Shown: piece after piece, positions 44,201 through 59,200 of the stretch
Layout: the number at the start of each line of letters is the position of its first letter
Numbering within the stretch: the first letter of the stretch is position 1
Source: Sipunculus nudus
Lineage: Eukaryota > Annelida > Sipuncula > Golfingiida > Sipunculidae
DNA length: 64,000 nt
Assembly: GCA_026874595.1 (NCBI GenBank)
Contig: CM049312.1
Location: 74,930,429 to 74,994,428 of the forward strand
Reading direction: 5' to 3'
Program-made: the position numbers and the translations under genes
The notes under the pieces: model-generated
The model's input: the letters and a program-made list of their open reading frames with translations, nothing else
Databases searched by the model: none
Told to the model about the DNA's origin: nothing

Positions 44201-47200
44201 TTGTGAAGGATGTATGAACTTGTTTATCAACAACATGTTTGTAAACACAGCAATTTTGACAAACAAGATTAACATGTAACCTAAGGTGGTAGGTTGCATA
44301 TATGCGAAGATAGAAAAATCACTTGTTGCAAAACGTCATTTGCAAAGCTCTGGCTTATCTGACTTGCTGCCAGATGCCCTTATTGAATTTTTATTTTGGC
44401 GGGCCCCCAAATATTATAAACATGTTGATATAAACAAAACAAGCAGCCTGTGTATGGTGATATCCACGTTTTCTGGCCTATTTTTATAAAAGCTCCAAGG
44501 GATTACCTTTTGTTTATAAAGGTCAGATAAGTGACTGGGCCCCTTTAAAGCTTCATCACAAGTAAATTAAATTACTACTACATTAAGTGCTTGAAGAAGA
44601 GTTAAATAAAAAGTAAATACATTCACTAAAGAGGAACAAATGAACTGGACTAGTTTACAACTTGAACCCTTGTTAGCCTGGATCTATGCCATCAGCTGGT
44701 AAGCCTGATTGACCAAACCTTCTAAATATAGAGCTGGTTATTTCAACAAAGTGCGTCAGAGTTCCCTGCCAGAGCACTCGTTCTACCATCAGTGGGTGGC
44801 AAACAATAAAGAACTATACATGATCAGGTTTTATCTGATACTAAAAATGAACATACTTCAAGTAGGAGATGAGAACATATTTTCCTGAGTGTGTTAAATA
44901 TAATTTTAACACATAATCTCACTGTAAATCAGACAGCAAAGACCTCTAACATCAGCAGCAAGCTCTGCAGAAAGGTTGATTTATTATTACCTAAACACAA
45001 AAAGCCCAAGGCTGCACAGCTGTGCCAGGTTTACCAGCCATTTAATACTGTATTCAATTTGCGCCTTTTCATATTGTGCCCTTAATTTAAGGACAAGTCG
45101 AAGACCTGAAACTTATTTCATTTTCAAGATTACAGCCATGGCTATTATGTGGACTTTTCAGGAAAAAAAGTTTTTGTTTTTCCAAAGTCATACTGCATAT
45201 AAATTTAATTGTAAAACAGGTTCACATGTGATCTAGCATTTGTTGAAGGAGAACCTCTATATCACTCACCATTCACCAATATATTACCACCTTGAATTCT
45301 TCTATTAGGAAACCTACTAAATTTTTTTCAGTTGATTCATAAAAAGACAAATACCAAGAAATTTTTTCACCTATGGATGGCCTTTCCCTATCCCACATTT
45401 TACTTCATGAATATACGATCTCTACATAACAGTTTCACATTTAAGGGGGGGGGGGCACCTCAAGACCACTGTATGGTTAGTCTAGTGGCAAGATCAAACT
45501 GACTCGCTAAACCAGAAACCCATGCTCAAGTCCTTATACATGTGATCAGTTTAAAATATACGCTCTTCTTTAACACAGGTATGAAGGTAGACATACTGTT
45601 TCATACTCCACAAGCTCTTACTATTTTCCCTTTTTAATAGTAAACAAAACTTAGAGAGCCAGTGGTGGCGAAATGGTTAGGGAGCTGGACTTTTGGCTGC
45701 AAGGTTGTGGGTTCAAGCCCTGTCTAGACCGCCTTTCATGTGTAGACTTCTGGCGAAAATCTTTCCCTCTCCACTGGATATTGGTCACAGTCAGGAGACA
45801 AGTGAAGAATTACCAGTAATAACCTTCTAAGCTCCCTTTATGGCTCCTTTGGCTGTATGCTCCCAAAGGAACAAAGAAAAGCTACAACAGGCCGAAAAGC
45901 CCAGAAGCAAAGTGTAAAGATGGAGCAGATAAAAACTGTTGGTGATATCAGACTATAACCCTTATTCTTCCATCTACATCAATACTGATATGAAATTCCT
46001 TAAAAGAAATTAGAGTGACAAAAAAATGCTGATATTTACATTTAAAAGTTTCTTATGGTCTCAACATTATATTAACCATCTTTCCATAAAATCGTCAGTC
46101 TTAATATACAAAATAAGAAACCAGTACCACACAATAAACATACAATAAACATACTTAGAACAATAAAGAGGTAATCACAATATCAGCATCATTAAATAGA
46201 TATATTTTTCATAAATATTTCCTATTAATTCATGCCTTCTTTTTTCATTTAAAAAAAGATTAAATGGTCTGACCAATGACACAGCAAAATATTTAACAAC
46301 CCCATCACACAGGTAACCATAGCAACTGGTATCTCATCTATTACATCATCATTGTATGCTCCATGGATTACAGATTAAAATTATCCTGTGGGTGTCAGAG
46401 AGTTTTGCGGAGCTGATGGTAGAAGCAATGTTGAGTCAAGGGGAGTCCTTGGAGTATTGATGTTCCCAGTGGAGAAGATTTTGGCCTGGGGCCTCTGATT
46501 CAAACCTGATCCAGCAGTGCACATCGTGAATATATAATATTAAACAGGGCAGGCTAACTGTTAAAGCAAGCTATTCACCTGCCTTTTCTATATAATTTAT
46601 GTGATTTCCGGCTTACTCTGCATACATGTATATTAATGAACTCTATGTAATTCCTGTTTGGAAAATTCTTTTAAATACCTCTATGACAGATGTATGAAAT
46701 TGTGCAAGCTGTTAGTAAACTCTGTAGCAATACTGACAAATTGTAAACTGCTTATCAGCTCTGTTGTGCCAATTGATTATCCATAAATAGGGCCTCACTT
46801 TAAAGTGTTATATTTATGTCTATTGCTGGTATGGATTAGTAATCAATCCTTGTCTGAGCCATCAGTAATTGTTTCAATTCTTCTCAGAACCACTGGAGTC
46901 TTACTGACCCTCTTTCAATTTAACTGATCAATATATCACATCAGCCATCACCAGAACAATATTCATAAGGCCAGGGCTTAATTATATGTATGGCATGAAC
47001 ACCAATTTGTTCAAGAAATGGCTGTAGTATGTATGAAATGCCAAATACAGTGATATAGATATTATTCTTACCAAGAAGTACAGCATTCCATAAATATACA
47101 TTCTGAAGTATTTTTTGTTAACTTTGATTAGGAATCAGGGAAACATATAATCCAAAAGCAATTTTTTTATTATTCTGTTGCAGACCCATATCAATGCATG

Positions 47201-50200
47201 TAAATAATTATAAAGAACTAAAATTGAACTGCACCGTGGAATCACACTCTAGTGTTTGAACAATATGTTATAATGTCAATGTTGTCCAATTAATAGTGCT
47301 CAATACTGGCCACAATCATTTCCATTAAAAATTCATAAATAATGTATGTGATGAGAAAATATTTGATGAATATGCAAGTATGTTATATTCATCAGTGCCA
47401 GAGTGCTGCTTCATGCCTCTGCCCTATAGCACTCTGAGCAGGTCTCTTACAATCACATATTCCATGTATTTATCTCTAAGATCTCTGACCTATTACACTT
47501 TGTTACCCTCATATTCACCCTATACCTAGTTACTAGACATGCGTGCCATCATCTAACTACCCGCACCAGACGGATCAATAAGGACGAAGACCTTCCATAT
47601 TTTCCACAGAGCTAGTGTATTAATAGCCCATCCCTGCAGAATCAATGGTCGGATGGATTAACTTCACATGATTATATCGTTATTATCAAGAGTCATATCT
47701 GTAGATATTCTGACAAGTCCTGTCCATTTAGCAATATGGAATTCATTTAAATTTCACTGTGGGGACACAATATCAACAGACCCTGAACAAATGGAATAGT
47801 GTATTAAAATTATATAATATTTTACTGACAACTCAAAAGTATGATACAGGTCTTATTCATTTTCAAGCTTAAAATGAACAGGAAAGAAGGGAGGGGGCAG
47901 GTTGAGTTATCAACTGATTATAGTATATCATTACACATGAATTGAAAGTACTAAGAAGACAGCATCCAGGCAGGTATCTATCTGCGGAGAGAATATGGTG
48001 GCAAGGGGATGTGTACTAGCTGACTTTAGACTGGAGGAATACTCTTTTTGAACCATGTCCAAATCCTCAAGTTATCGCAGGATAACAAGCATGAGCAATA
48101 ATTATGGTGTCATATGTTCATACATATCCATGGATGCTTAAATTTCTTTCTGGTTATGACAGGTCGTTTAATATTATACAGAGTCTTGTCAATAAAATTG
48201 ACATTGTAACTCAGAAACCATTATATCAATACTACCAGCATTCCTTAACAGAACATTTCTATCAGCTAAGAGGTTAAACTATTCTATTTAATCAGAAACA
48301 AAAAATTTCCTCCTTGATGCAATTCTAAACTATAAAACACCTGAAATGGTCATTTATGTTTCATTATCAGCATTATTCCTTTGATTTCCTCTTGTAACCT
48401 CCTCATGACCTTTTCCTCTTGTTCCTTTACTATAATACCGCCACATCATTATGACCTTACTTCATATACTAATTCCTCATTTGCATTTGATGTATGAGGA
48501 ATTCTATACTGCTAATCACAGTGCTATGAGTGAACTTGGGTCGGGTCATGTACACCCGGTGTGTATACAGGTTTAAAACCACAACATTTCAGGGAAATAC
48601 TAATTTAAGTGTTAAACTTAAATAGGATTCACAATCAGGATTTTATCCATCATCAATAGGATAAGGACCGTATAATTGACCATATCAGCCTTAACTGGTA
48701 TGTAACAGAATGTTGTCTCACTGAACAAGTGTATAACTGGGCTGAGCCCAGACAGTCCTGCTATGCTATCTGAAGGAGATATGCTGCAGGCAAGGCTAGA
48801 CTGCAACAGACAAAGGCACAGAACCTAATACTTCAGTACACATATAGCTGACAGTCAAGGAAAGTAGCTGCTCTTATGAAGAAATACAAAACAATACAAA
48901 ATAACATATTCACTGAAATGTAATATATATGCACTGAAATAGACAACCTCAAATATGTTTGGCTCCTAGATCATTAGACTTTATATTATAATATGAGGTG
49001 GTGTCGGTTTTCATGTTTGTCTAGGACTAAATCAAACAGATTTCTAAATACACCAGACCAGTAAGAGACAAGCAAGGTACCATTTAAAAAAAAACTCATT
49101 CAGTTAATCCCCATTTGATATCAGTTCATTGTCTTCCATCATAAATTTGGAGTATACATATCTGCCAAGGAACATAGCCAAATAGTTCAGGCAGAGGGTT
49201 TTTACATTTTACAGCTTAACACTTCAACTCACTTTAACTTAATTACAGCTCTACCAATGAGACTAAACATTTGGATATATATTCAATATTATTTTAGAAT
49301 AGTTATATTCTTTCTAGTTATTTAAAACAAAGTTACAACAGGAGCCTAAGATTATTAATATAGTGGAACAAGACAACTAAAATCAAAACTGTAACTGTAC
49401 AATCAAGAATATAAAGTTACTCTACACCTGGTATCCATTCACAGATCAATTATTGCTGCATGTCATGCATACAGAAACAGTATAATAAATCATGCGTGGA
49501 CATTAAGTGGGGCTATGTTATCAAATCATTCCCAATATCCCTTAGCGTGATCCATTCATGATCAGTTCTGCTGAGCATGGCTATAACTAGCGTAGACAGG
49601 TCAAGGACACTAGGTTTATTGGGCAGGTCACCAGACAAAGCTGGGCTGTCCAGGGGTAGTGTCTCCCTTTATTCTCATCTGGAATATTTGGGTTAACAGG
49701 TGTCTTCGTCATAGTATAAGCCAAGGTTCCTATGACACAGTTCACATATATGGGGCAAGCATATTTTGTATATACTGTATGTCAGACTTGTAACCTAAAA
49801 CTTACACATGGAAGTAAAAGAATTAGATGATGCTAAGCGAGATTCCATATTTTAATGGTATTGTTAATGTATGATTATCAGGGGCAACAGGAATATTGCT
49901 CTCAGATAAGCAGATGTTGATCTGGTTGCAGATCTAAAAACTTTTGTTCAATTAAATAAGCTACCACTCTCATTTTTTTTAGATTCCCTTACACATGTAA
50001 ACCTAACTGTTGCAACGTTCGTCTTTTTAATTTGCTTGAAGTAAACAAGAAAAATACAGCAGTTCAGACAAAAAGCTTTCACAATTCTGGTATACATGCT
50101 CCCAACTATCCAGGGACTTTTAATACTGGCATAAAATCCTGGATAAAACTCAAGGTGATCATAAACAATCAGAGCTAGCAGTTCAATTAGAATGTGTGGG

Positions 50201-53200
50201 ATTTATAGACCCTTAATGTGAAGCAGGACACAAGGTAGAACTGCTGTGAGTGCATATAATTACTAGTGTGACACCCAACTGAATGTCTGCTAAGGTTATA
50301 TTCTTAATACTACCATTTGAATAGTTTCTTAATTATCTCTGCCATCAGACTGTTATATTATTTCACTCTTGTTTATCTCTGTCTTTTTTCAACGACACAA
50401 TATCCCAAAATATTTAACGATAAATTTCAGTTGAAATTGTGGAGCAGGGGACAGGGGAAAAGCAATTTTTGTGGATCTGGCTGCAGATTTGGCCAAATTC
50501 TTCCCTGTTTGGCTTTTACTTTTTGTCCACACAATATCTCCAAAAATTCTCAATGAACTTAACATTTATTTTGGTTGGGCCATTGTACAACAGATTAAAT
50601 ATTGGAGTGGATCATTTAAATTTTGGGGCTGACCTGGCCAGCCACTGACAGGGTCATTGGTAGAGGTATGTACATGATCTCTGTAAGACTTACCTTGCAG
50701 TCCAATAATGCAACCACATTTTCATGGTGAAGATCAGAGAGCTCCTACAAGAAAACAAACACAGGCTATCAGTATATTTAAGGCAATTTTGTATTGTCTC
50801 TACAATTTGTAAAGGTGATGGCTGCAATAAAATACTGTTTTATAAAAACTTTTATTTGATCATTATTATCAAAATTAATATTTAGTACCAGGCCTCGAAT
50901 TTCATTTTTGGAAATGACAAGCTACTGCTGCCTGTCAAATTAAAACTTGACAGGCAACAAAGAAATTTGACAGGCAGCTTTCATTTTTTCATTTGTTTGC
51001 ATTGTTTTATTTCGAGTAAAGTCTAAATAATAAAAAAACATATCCAAGTATGTTTTATTCATCATTCACAAACAAATAGTCACCTGGTGACCCCGAGTCA
51101 TCTTTGGCCAGTCCTCAAAACTATCGTGACGACGGTGGGTGAAATGGAGACACGGACGGGATTGGGAAATGGGAATTTTTTTACCAGGTCATAATTTAAT
51201 AACAGGCCTAATTTGGACGATGATAGACGTGATAATAGATATATTAATGGTGTTCCCAGTATTTATTTATATACTATATATGTTAAACACGATGTAAGGT
51301 TTTTACAACTGAACACAGCGTGGATACAATGTAGTTTTCCGCGAAACTGTATTACCAATATCCTTATACAGCGGACCAATCGGATCAATCGTAACACAAT
51401 GTAGATGTGTAGCCTACCCTGCAGTAACCGCTATGCTTAGCTATGATTGGCTGATAACAGCCGGTCATAAAAGATCATTTTTCTGATTGGCCGACTGGTA
51501 GCCATTTTTTATCTGAAATGTTCCCCGAGTAGATCCCAATTGTGGCTAGCTTAGTGCCACCGTGTGTCACTGCAAGAGACTATCGGCTCATTTGCTGGTT
51601 TCCCAGGCCAGTTTCCTCGTAAACGGGGAACCAGTAACACTAAGTTTTTTTTTAAATAAAAAATCATATAGAGTGGCTGCAATTGTGTACAGACAAGAAA
51701 GACGCAGTGAGGAGTTTTTTTGACCGGCAGCAAGCTGCCGGTCAGGATTGTGGCTGAAGGCAGTCAGCCAATTTTAACCAGCATTTGCAGGTTGCCGGTC
51801 GTCAAATTTGAGGCCCTAGTACTGCTACATACTTAGTAGGGGTGTGTATTGCCAGGCAGCTCCTGAGACAAACCGATTCACAATACAGGCTGGCAATACG
51901 CAAATTGGTTTGCGAACCTTTGCATATAAAATACATTGAAAATTTGAAAGGAATAAAAAATACCCCCCTGGATGTTGATTAATGTGTATATATACTATAT
52001 ACATAATATTTTGTTTTAAACTATAAATCGACAATATTCCTATATTTTTTAAACAAAAGCAAGGGTTTTACCAAAAATTGTGCATTATACTCCTGTCATG
52101 TATCTGGTGACCTCTGACCTCCTTAAATATGTGTGAATTATGCTACAAATGTAATTCAGGTGAGAAATTCTATTGGTAAATATTTATAATGAGTTTCATG
52201 GAAATCCATAAGACTTTTGGTTCGTTTCCATGGTGCCACCAAAGTCTGGGAACCTCTGGCCTCATTACATTTGTGTGGATTTTGCTTGAAAGTGAACTTA
52301 GGTGGGATATTACATTGATTAGTATATCAGTTGAGTTTTATTGAAATCCAAAGAATCCCTTGTAAGTTATCTTGGTGACACCACAAAGTAGCCTTATGAC
52401 CTCTGACCTTATTAAATATTTGTGGAATTTTATCCATAATCAAACTCAGGCAAGATAATGTATAGGTTAGTTGTAATGGTGAGTTTCGTGAAAATTCATC
52501 AAAGCCAAGGTAAGTTATTTTGACGACACTAAAAGTTAGACTGCCACAGGTATACCATCAATGGGCTTTTAAATTATAAGTTACACAAATTATATGAAAT
52601 GTTTACTGAAAATGAAAAGCATACATACGTACTTAACATACCACAATAATAAGAGCACAGAAGTGATTGCAAAAAATTAAAGTAGGAACAGCACATTACA
52701 TACCTTCAGGATTTTAATTTCTTTACTCAATAAATTCTGAGATTTTGCCAGGTTCTTCTTTGTAATACACTTGATTGCCACTGTAAGATCATGTTTCTGA
52801 AACAAAGAACAGAAATATGGTACATACATTTTCCATTATTATATTTCTCGCAAATAAATGAGCATGCACATGCACTTACTGGATCATACAATCCCTATAA
52901 CAAAGCCTACAGGCCTAATGCCAACCTGTGCTATGGGATATACATCAGGTACCATAAAAGTTGTTGCAGAAGTCCCGACTTGTACTAGGAAATCGCATTC
53001 TTAAAACAAGATTTTTTCTGGCAAAGTCAGGGTGTGACTTATAATACGTACTTATCCCGTCTCAGGCAGCTTTCCCAGTATATGGAACGACGTCAGTTGA
53101 GCAATAATATGCGATCTCTTTAACCAGTGCTTTGCACGTCTCTCCCCAATAATTACACCTTTAACCATTTCTAATGAAAACCTGCCTTATATTTTGTGAA

Positions 53201-56200
53201 CTGACGGAAGTTTAATTTTATTAACATGAAATTTGCCCAGTTCAAGGCCTACCCGTTCTGACAAGTCGCAATTCATGTGACACTTCCTAATCTGCGTTAC
53301 TGTTATATCATGAGTCAATTTGACGCATATGCCAGTCTGCCGCTCTTTGATGTACATTTTATTTTCTGTTAAATCTTTATGGGTATGTGTGTCATTATGA
53401 AAACTCGCGGTTCCATATCCGTTATATACATGTAAAGTTGCGTCACATTCAAGCTTGATCCACAACAGACACATGAATTCTATTGCCTGCCCAGTTGATC
53501 GCTGGGTACCAGTTGACCTTTGAAGCCATGTAGCAGAAGTTCAAGCCCCGGCTTCACTTTCAATGACCTTAACATCCCAAGGTCAACTAAGCCTTCAGTG
53601 ACTGATATCTACAGTTATAAACTCCCATTTTAAGAACCATCAGGTCACCATCACCATCTTGTGGTTTTCAAGCGTATTCAATAACAATGTTATAACGTTT
53701 CACATGCTGCAAATATACGATTTGCTTCGTGTTTGACCCGCGTCTCTTTCATGACGATCGTATGCCTGTTCAACAATATAGCGGCACACATGCATTACGA
53801 TCAATTGTGCGTTGACTTATTCATGATTTTTTTTAATGAAGACACATTAATAAATACAATAAAATAACAAACACCATACAGGTATATATTTTATTTTCTG
53901 AAATTCCCACATACGTATATAAATTCCACGGGAACCGGCATCATTTGGTGTCCTGAAGGATTTGGTTCAATTAGGCTGAGTTTGACATGCATCTAAGCCA
54001 TTTGAATATATTCACTGATGACGATGGAAATTGGACTTTCCAGATATTATCACAGAATAAAATCTAGTCTTAGTAAATATAATACCCGTAAATTCAATTA
54101 TGTTTATTTTACATTTAACTGACCTGTCAATAAAGCGTTTATTATCCCCTTTTTGACTGACATATTTCAGTGATTTCAATGAAACCATGCATGTACCGCG
54201 CCTTGATGGTAAGTTGTAACAATTAATTCAAGGGTTACTTAATTCAGTTTTAGAGCCCATTGAAGAAATTAGGTGAACAAATTCAAACTAAATTATTCGG
54301 CCTTTCCATCCTTCAATAGTCTTTAGTTAAAAATATGCCCAGTGTGACAGTTTGAGACTCGTCACGCGTGCGCAAACTAATCATAGTGTAATGAATCCTC
54401 CATACTTTTTACGATCTTTAACGATTTAAAGAGTTGCTTGATTGTGATAGTATTTTGCTTCAAAATTTTTTAGTTTATTAATACAGTCATTTAACTTGAT
54501 ATTTGCATTCTAATGTTACTAGTAAGAAACAGCAATAATGACATTGTTTCACTGCACAAAATGTTATCCGACGCAGCTGACTCTGGCACTGTACAAATCT
54601 TACCTGACCATCGAGCCCTGACTTTATATGTAATGATTCTCTTGTTTTTCCTTAAATATAAGCATTGTATTAAAGCTGTCCAATTAATTTTATGTTTAAA
54701 TGGTTTACTAATTAATAAACCACATTAGTACTACAGGGACGTTGGTTGTAATCTTGCACCACAAGGAATGATACTTAAATTCCATAAGTATCAGGTGGTT
54801 GGGACGACTCTGAAGTCTGGGTGCGACCTATATTATGGACTTTTCCTGAAACAAAACTTAAACGGCTTTTCTCCAGATGTATCCTAAAGTGCGACTTGTA
54901 ATAAGGATGCAACTTCTGCAACGACTTATACGGTATAATGCTTCCATGATAACATGCTTGACCATGATTTGAAAAGTACTTGATTAATTTTCAAGGACAT
55001 GCACATGTACAATGCAAGTCCTAAAAAAAAAAGGTTGATACAGGTGGCGCTACCAATACCTCAATTTCAAATATAATTCATGTGACCAACATTTGCATAA
55101 TATTTGATGATGGTCGCTCTAGCCCTTTCTAAGATTTTATTATAAGCTTTTTTGAAGAGATGACAGTTCAGCTTCCTGTAACTGGCCCAAAAATCACCAA
55201 TTTGGAACCATTCAAACAAATTTGTGAGGGATTGATTCAGGGATTATTTCTGTAAAATATTAAACAATTTGGCTGAACAATTTGGGAGAAGATTTTTTAG
55301 CCTTTTCCCTATTGAATCTAAGTCTATGCAGATAGCAAAAAAAATAAGCTAAATCAGATAGTTTTACATGTGACTGATTCTTCCAAAAATTTGGTGGTGC
55401 TAGCTCCACCAGTTATTAAGATAGCATGGGTTAACGTACGGATGGCGGAGGACGGACGACGAGGCACCATTGCATTACCTCAGAGGTTTGCTAAAAATAC
55501 ATTCTGTATCATATCAGGACAATTGACACACTAATTCTTAATAGAAACAGCAATCCTACAAACATGATTTATATAATACCATACAAAGCATGCAGCCCCT
55601 GAATAATTTCAGGTATCCTGATATATTATCCCCACGATGAAATTGGCAGGCATTTTGTCACTTATGTGATGGCCACTTTTGTCTGTTAACATATATGGTA
55701 CCTCAGAAAATTCTAAATTTGCTGTTAAAGACAAGATGGGTACAGGGGCAATCAGATACATTTTGGGATGGATTGGCAATTTTTTTGTTGACAGATCCAG
55801 ATGCAAATCCAGGTAAATGTGTTGTTGTAGGTTACAAAGTATGCACTCTTTACCTTCCAGTTTGTTATCTGCGGCCTAATTGGTCAGGATTGTTCAAATA
55901 AGAGCTCTTGCTGTCATCAGATGTACAGAGTCAAATATCTTAAAGGTTTATATATACCACTATATATTATATAATCTTAGGTTCATTATATGAGCACCTG
56001 GTCATCACCTGAATGATTAAACAGTAACACCTGCCAATCCACCTGTCAGCAGAATAGACAAAGCTGTCAGCACACAGGTATACATGAATATTCTGCAACT
56101 AGATGTTATACCATCTGCCTTGTGCAATCATGCAATAAGACAGCAAACAAAGGTTTCGTGACCCTGAGTCCCATACTTCACACTCATTAAGTCTTAAGGT

Positions 56201-59200
56201 GATCAATTATTGCACTTGTGGGAAAATAAACAGAAAACATTGATAAGGAATATTTCCATTCCTGGCTGATATCTAAAATTTCAGTTTAAAGTTTATACTG
56301 TATTACTGTAAGATATTTCCTATTTACATATCAGCATTTAAAATTCAAACTTCTAGGCAGTTTAAAAGCATAACAGTGCAGGATCATAGTAAGGGACACT
56401 ATTGTGGATACATGATTATTACTGGAAACACAAAAAAAGTTTTTTTCATACAGAGATATACTTTTAGTCACTGCAATAACATACATAAGCATCAGAACTC
56501 TGCTGAAAAATTCTACAATATAATCAATATTCATTTGAAATATCTTCTCAGCCATCAGCCATTGAGGATAACAAATGTTTCACATAAATGTAATGGCTCA
56601 CAAAGCAACAATGCACCATCACTGTGTTGTATACCTGACAATCAAGAAAAATACAGGGCACATGTTTTTTTTAGTTTATGGTGAGTTGGTGACCCTTTTC
56701 ACTATGGTGAACCAATCACCAATGAAAAGTGTATCCAGTGTGAATGAGATGCCAAATATGAAAAGTATTTCCTGTCTGCTGAATACAAACACCCTGGGAA
56801 TAAACAATAAATCAAGACTACCTGTGAACAGTATGTGATCAGTGAACTGTTGCTTCGGTTACCATGACATGCACCTGTGTAGGTACAAATCCTGTTGCTT
56901 TACAAATGAATAAATTAGGTGAAGTAAGCACAGTGCAGGAAAATACATGAGCTTTATATTCAAATTTGAATAAGCTCTACTTGATTGAATCCTAATACAT
57001 TAAATTTTTCACTTATATGACATAGCTTCCAACGTCCTGATAATATTTACACATTACATATATCAAATACTTGTCTCCCCCTAAAAGCTGTTCATGCAGA
57101 AACTGTTATAATTTTATAAAGTTAATGCAAATTTATAGTACAGTGGAACTTGTCTGAAAGACCACAGGCCTATCTAAACAGACCACCTCTCTATAAACAC
57201 TTCCCTTGAGTGGGACAAAATAAGACCACTTTAGGGTAGTCTTAACTGGTCTTATTACAAAGGACATGTTTCACTGTACCGTTATTTTTCCATGGAAAGA
57301 AATTAGGGCTTGGACTACAAGCTCAATTTTTTTCTGGAGATTAATTTAAACATTAAATAATATATTTGACCAATTTAAAGTGAAAATACTATTATTTTTT
57401 AATTAATAATTGTTGTATCCTGTGATATGATGATCTACTGATCATGGAGTTCCTCCACTGCTACTTATATATACAGCAGCCTCTAATGAGTATGCTATCA
57501 TAACACTGGTGGGTCAGTGATCTATCTATATCTAACCCCCCTCCTTTCAGTGGGGGTTAGTAGTTACATCATACTTGTATGTGCCTGAACAACACTGGGG
57601 CCTCTCTACAAGTATCTCACCTTCTGTTACTCAGAATGTACTCAAGAAAGAATATGTAATACAAATTTCACCTGATTAAGGAGGTAGCTTGGCAGTCTAG
57701 GCTGCTTAAAATTAAATCCAAGTGTGGTGATATATCACTTATATTACAAGCTTATCCTCATATGATCAGGTTTTACAAATTATATCAAATACAACACTTT
57801 CCCAGAAACTGCATTTCATACAGTCCTTGAGGAATTTTTGACAACAGCTTTTTGTATATAGATAATAAAATATGTTACCTCAGTGAATTGAATTTTAAAT
57901 AATGCATAAAATCTGCAAGCTTATTTATGTTTGTAAATATTATCTTTATGTTAAACTATATATTTTAAATTCCTAACTCATTCGCATAAATTATTATGTT
58001 ATTAATAATATGGAAGTGCTTATTTCCACTCCCCTTGGAAGTTTAAATAAAGAATACTTATTTCCACACCCTATATATATTATGGAAACGTTAAATGTTT
58101 GCAAGTTAAGAAATTCACTTTAATCAGCCTCGTAGGCCGTACAGAATATAATAGAAGTTGGTTGTCTTACCTTTTATGTCCAACACTTGTGACAACAGTC
58201 TTATTATTACTCTTACATGTATGCATCCTATATTTCCTTGTAGTTCTAGTTTTTCTTTCAGACAAAGTTCACTTATTTTGACACCACAGTTATGCCATTG
58301 AAATTGTTTTGAATAAAATCAGCTAGTGGTGGAATAAATTAATGAAGTTGTGAACCAGAGTGTATCCTCCTGTGCCACTGACCAAGACCTGACAGCACTA
58401 GTCTGGGCAAATGGAGACACAAACTCTGTGACTGGCCCTACTGATTATTACTGATTGTAGGTGCTAACCATCAACTGATAAGGACTGAGCCAGGAAACAA
58501 AGTGTTGTCTAAACATTACTGCTCTATTTGAGCTACTACAAGCTTGTAGCCATGGCTTAAATTAGATATACAATTATGAAACAAACTAATAGACAAAATT
58601 TAACTATTTGCAGAAAAATATACATTTTTTTTGTCTTTAAAGATCAAGCCAGAAATTTGAATGTAAGCAAACTGCAAGTTTTACTTAAGTGAATCATGTA
58701 TTTTTAAAATTATGTTAAATACAGTAAAGATGAAACACTTGAATTGCATTTCACTGTAAAAACTTAAACTTTTTTAGTGCACACATGTAACACTATATAT
58801 AAATATGCCCCTAATGGTTCAATATTATATAGTACAATGCAGACTCCCTTGACTATTTATAATTAAAATAGACTCAAAGAAAACATTTTGGTGACATTTT
58901 TCCCAGAATACTTATACAATGCACAAGCCTTTACCATGAGGGGGAGTGGAAATAAGCATCCCTTATTTCCACTCCCGGGGAGTGGAAATAAGGCCTTCCT
59001 AATAATATATATATTATATGGGAGGGTATAATTCGCTGATCAGCGCGCTGATCAGCGGTCTGCAGTATAAAACGCTGATCAGCGCGCTGATCAGCCACCT
59101 TTAAATGACAGCATTGATTTGAGGCAAATTACCTCTCATATAGCAACCTCTGCCTATTTTGTGTTAAAATGTGAATAAAAGACACCTTTCTCATCAGTAT

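Larger units (their letters stand above)
34747..50693 (-). other. ULK intron 3 (15.9 kb)
   Basis: Holds the repeats listed separately (35616-35757, 36279-36460, 39880-40010, 41910-42124, 44078-44548, 45654-45920, 46561-46803) and several poly-C/poly-G runs (39001-39012, 45447-45455). No second gene or nested coding gene was recognised. Confidence 0.65.
50745..52703 (-). other. ULK intron 2
   Basis: Largely filled by the hAT-like element 50889-51816 and the ~145-bp array 52095-52545. Confidence 0.75.
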
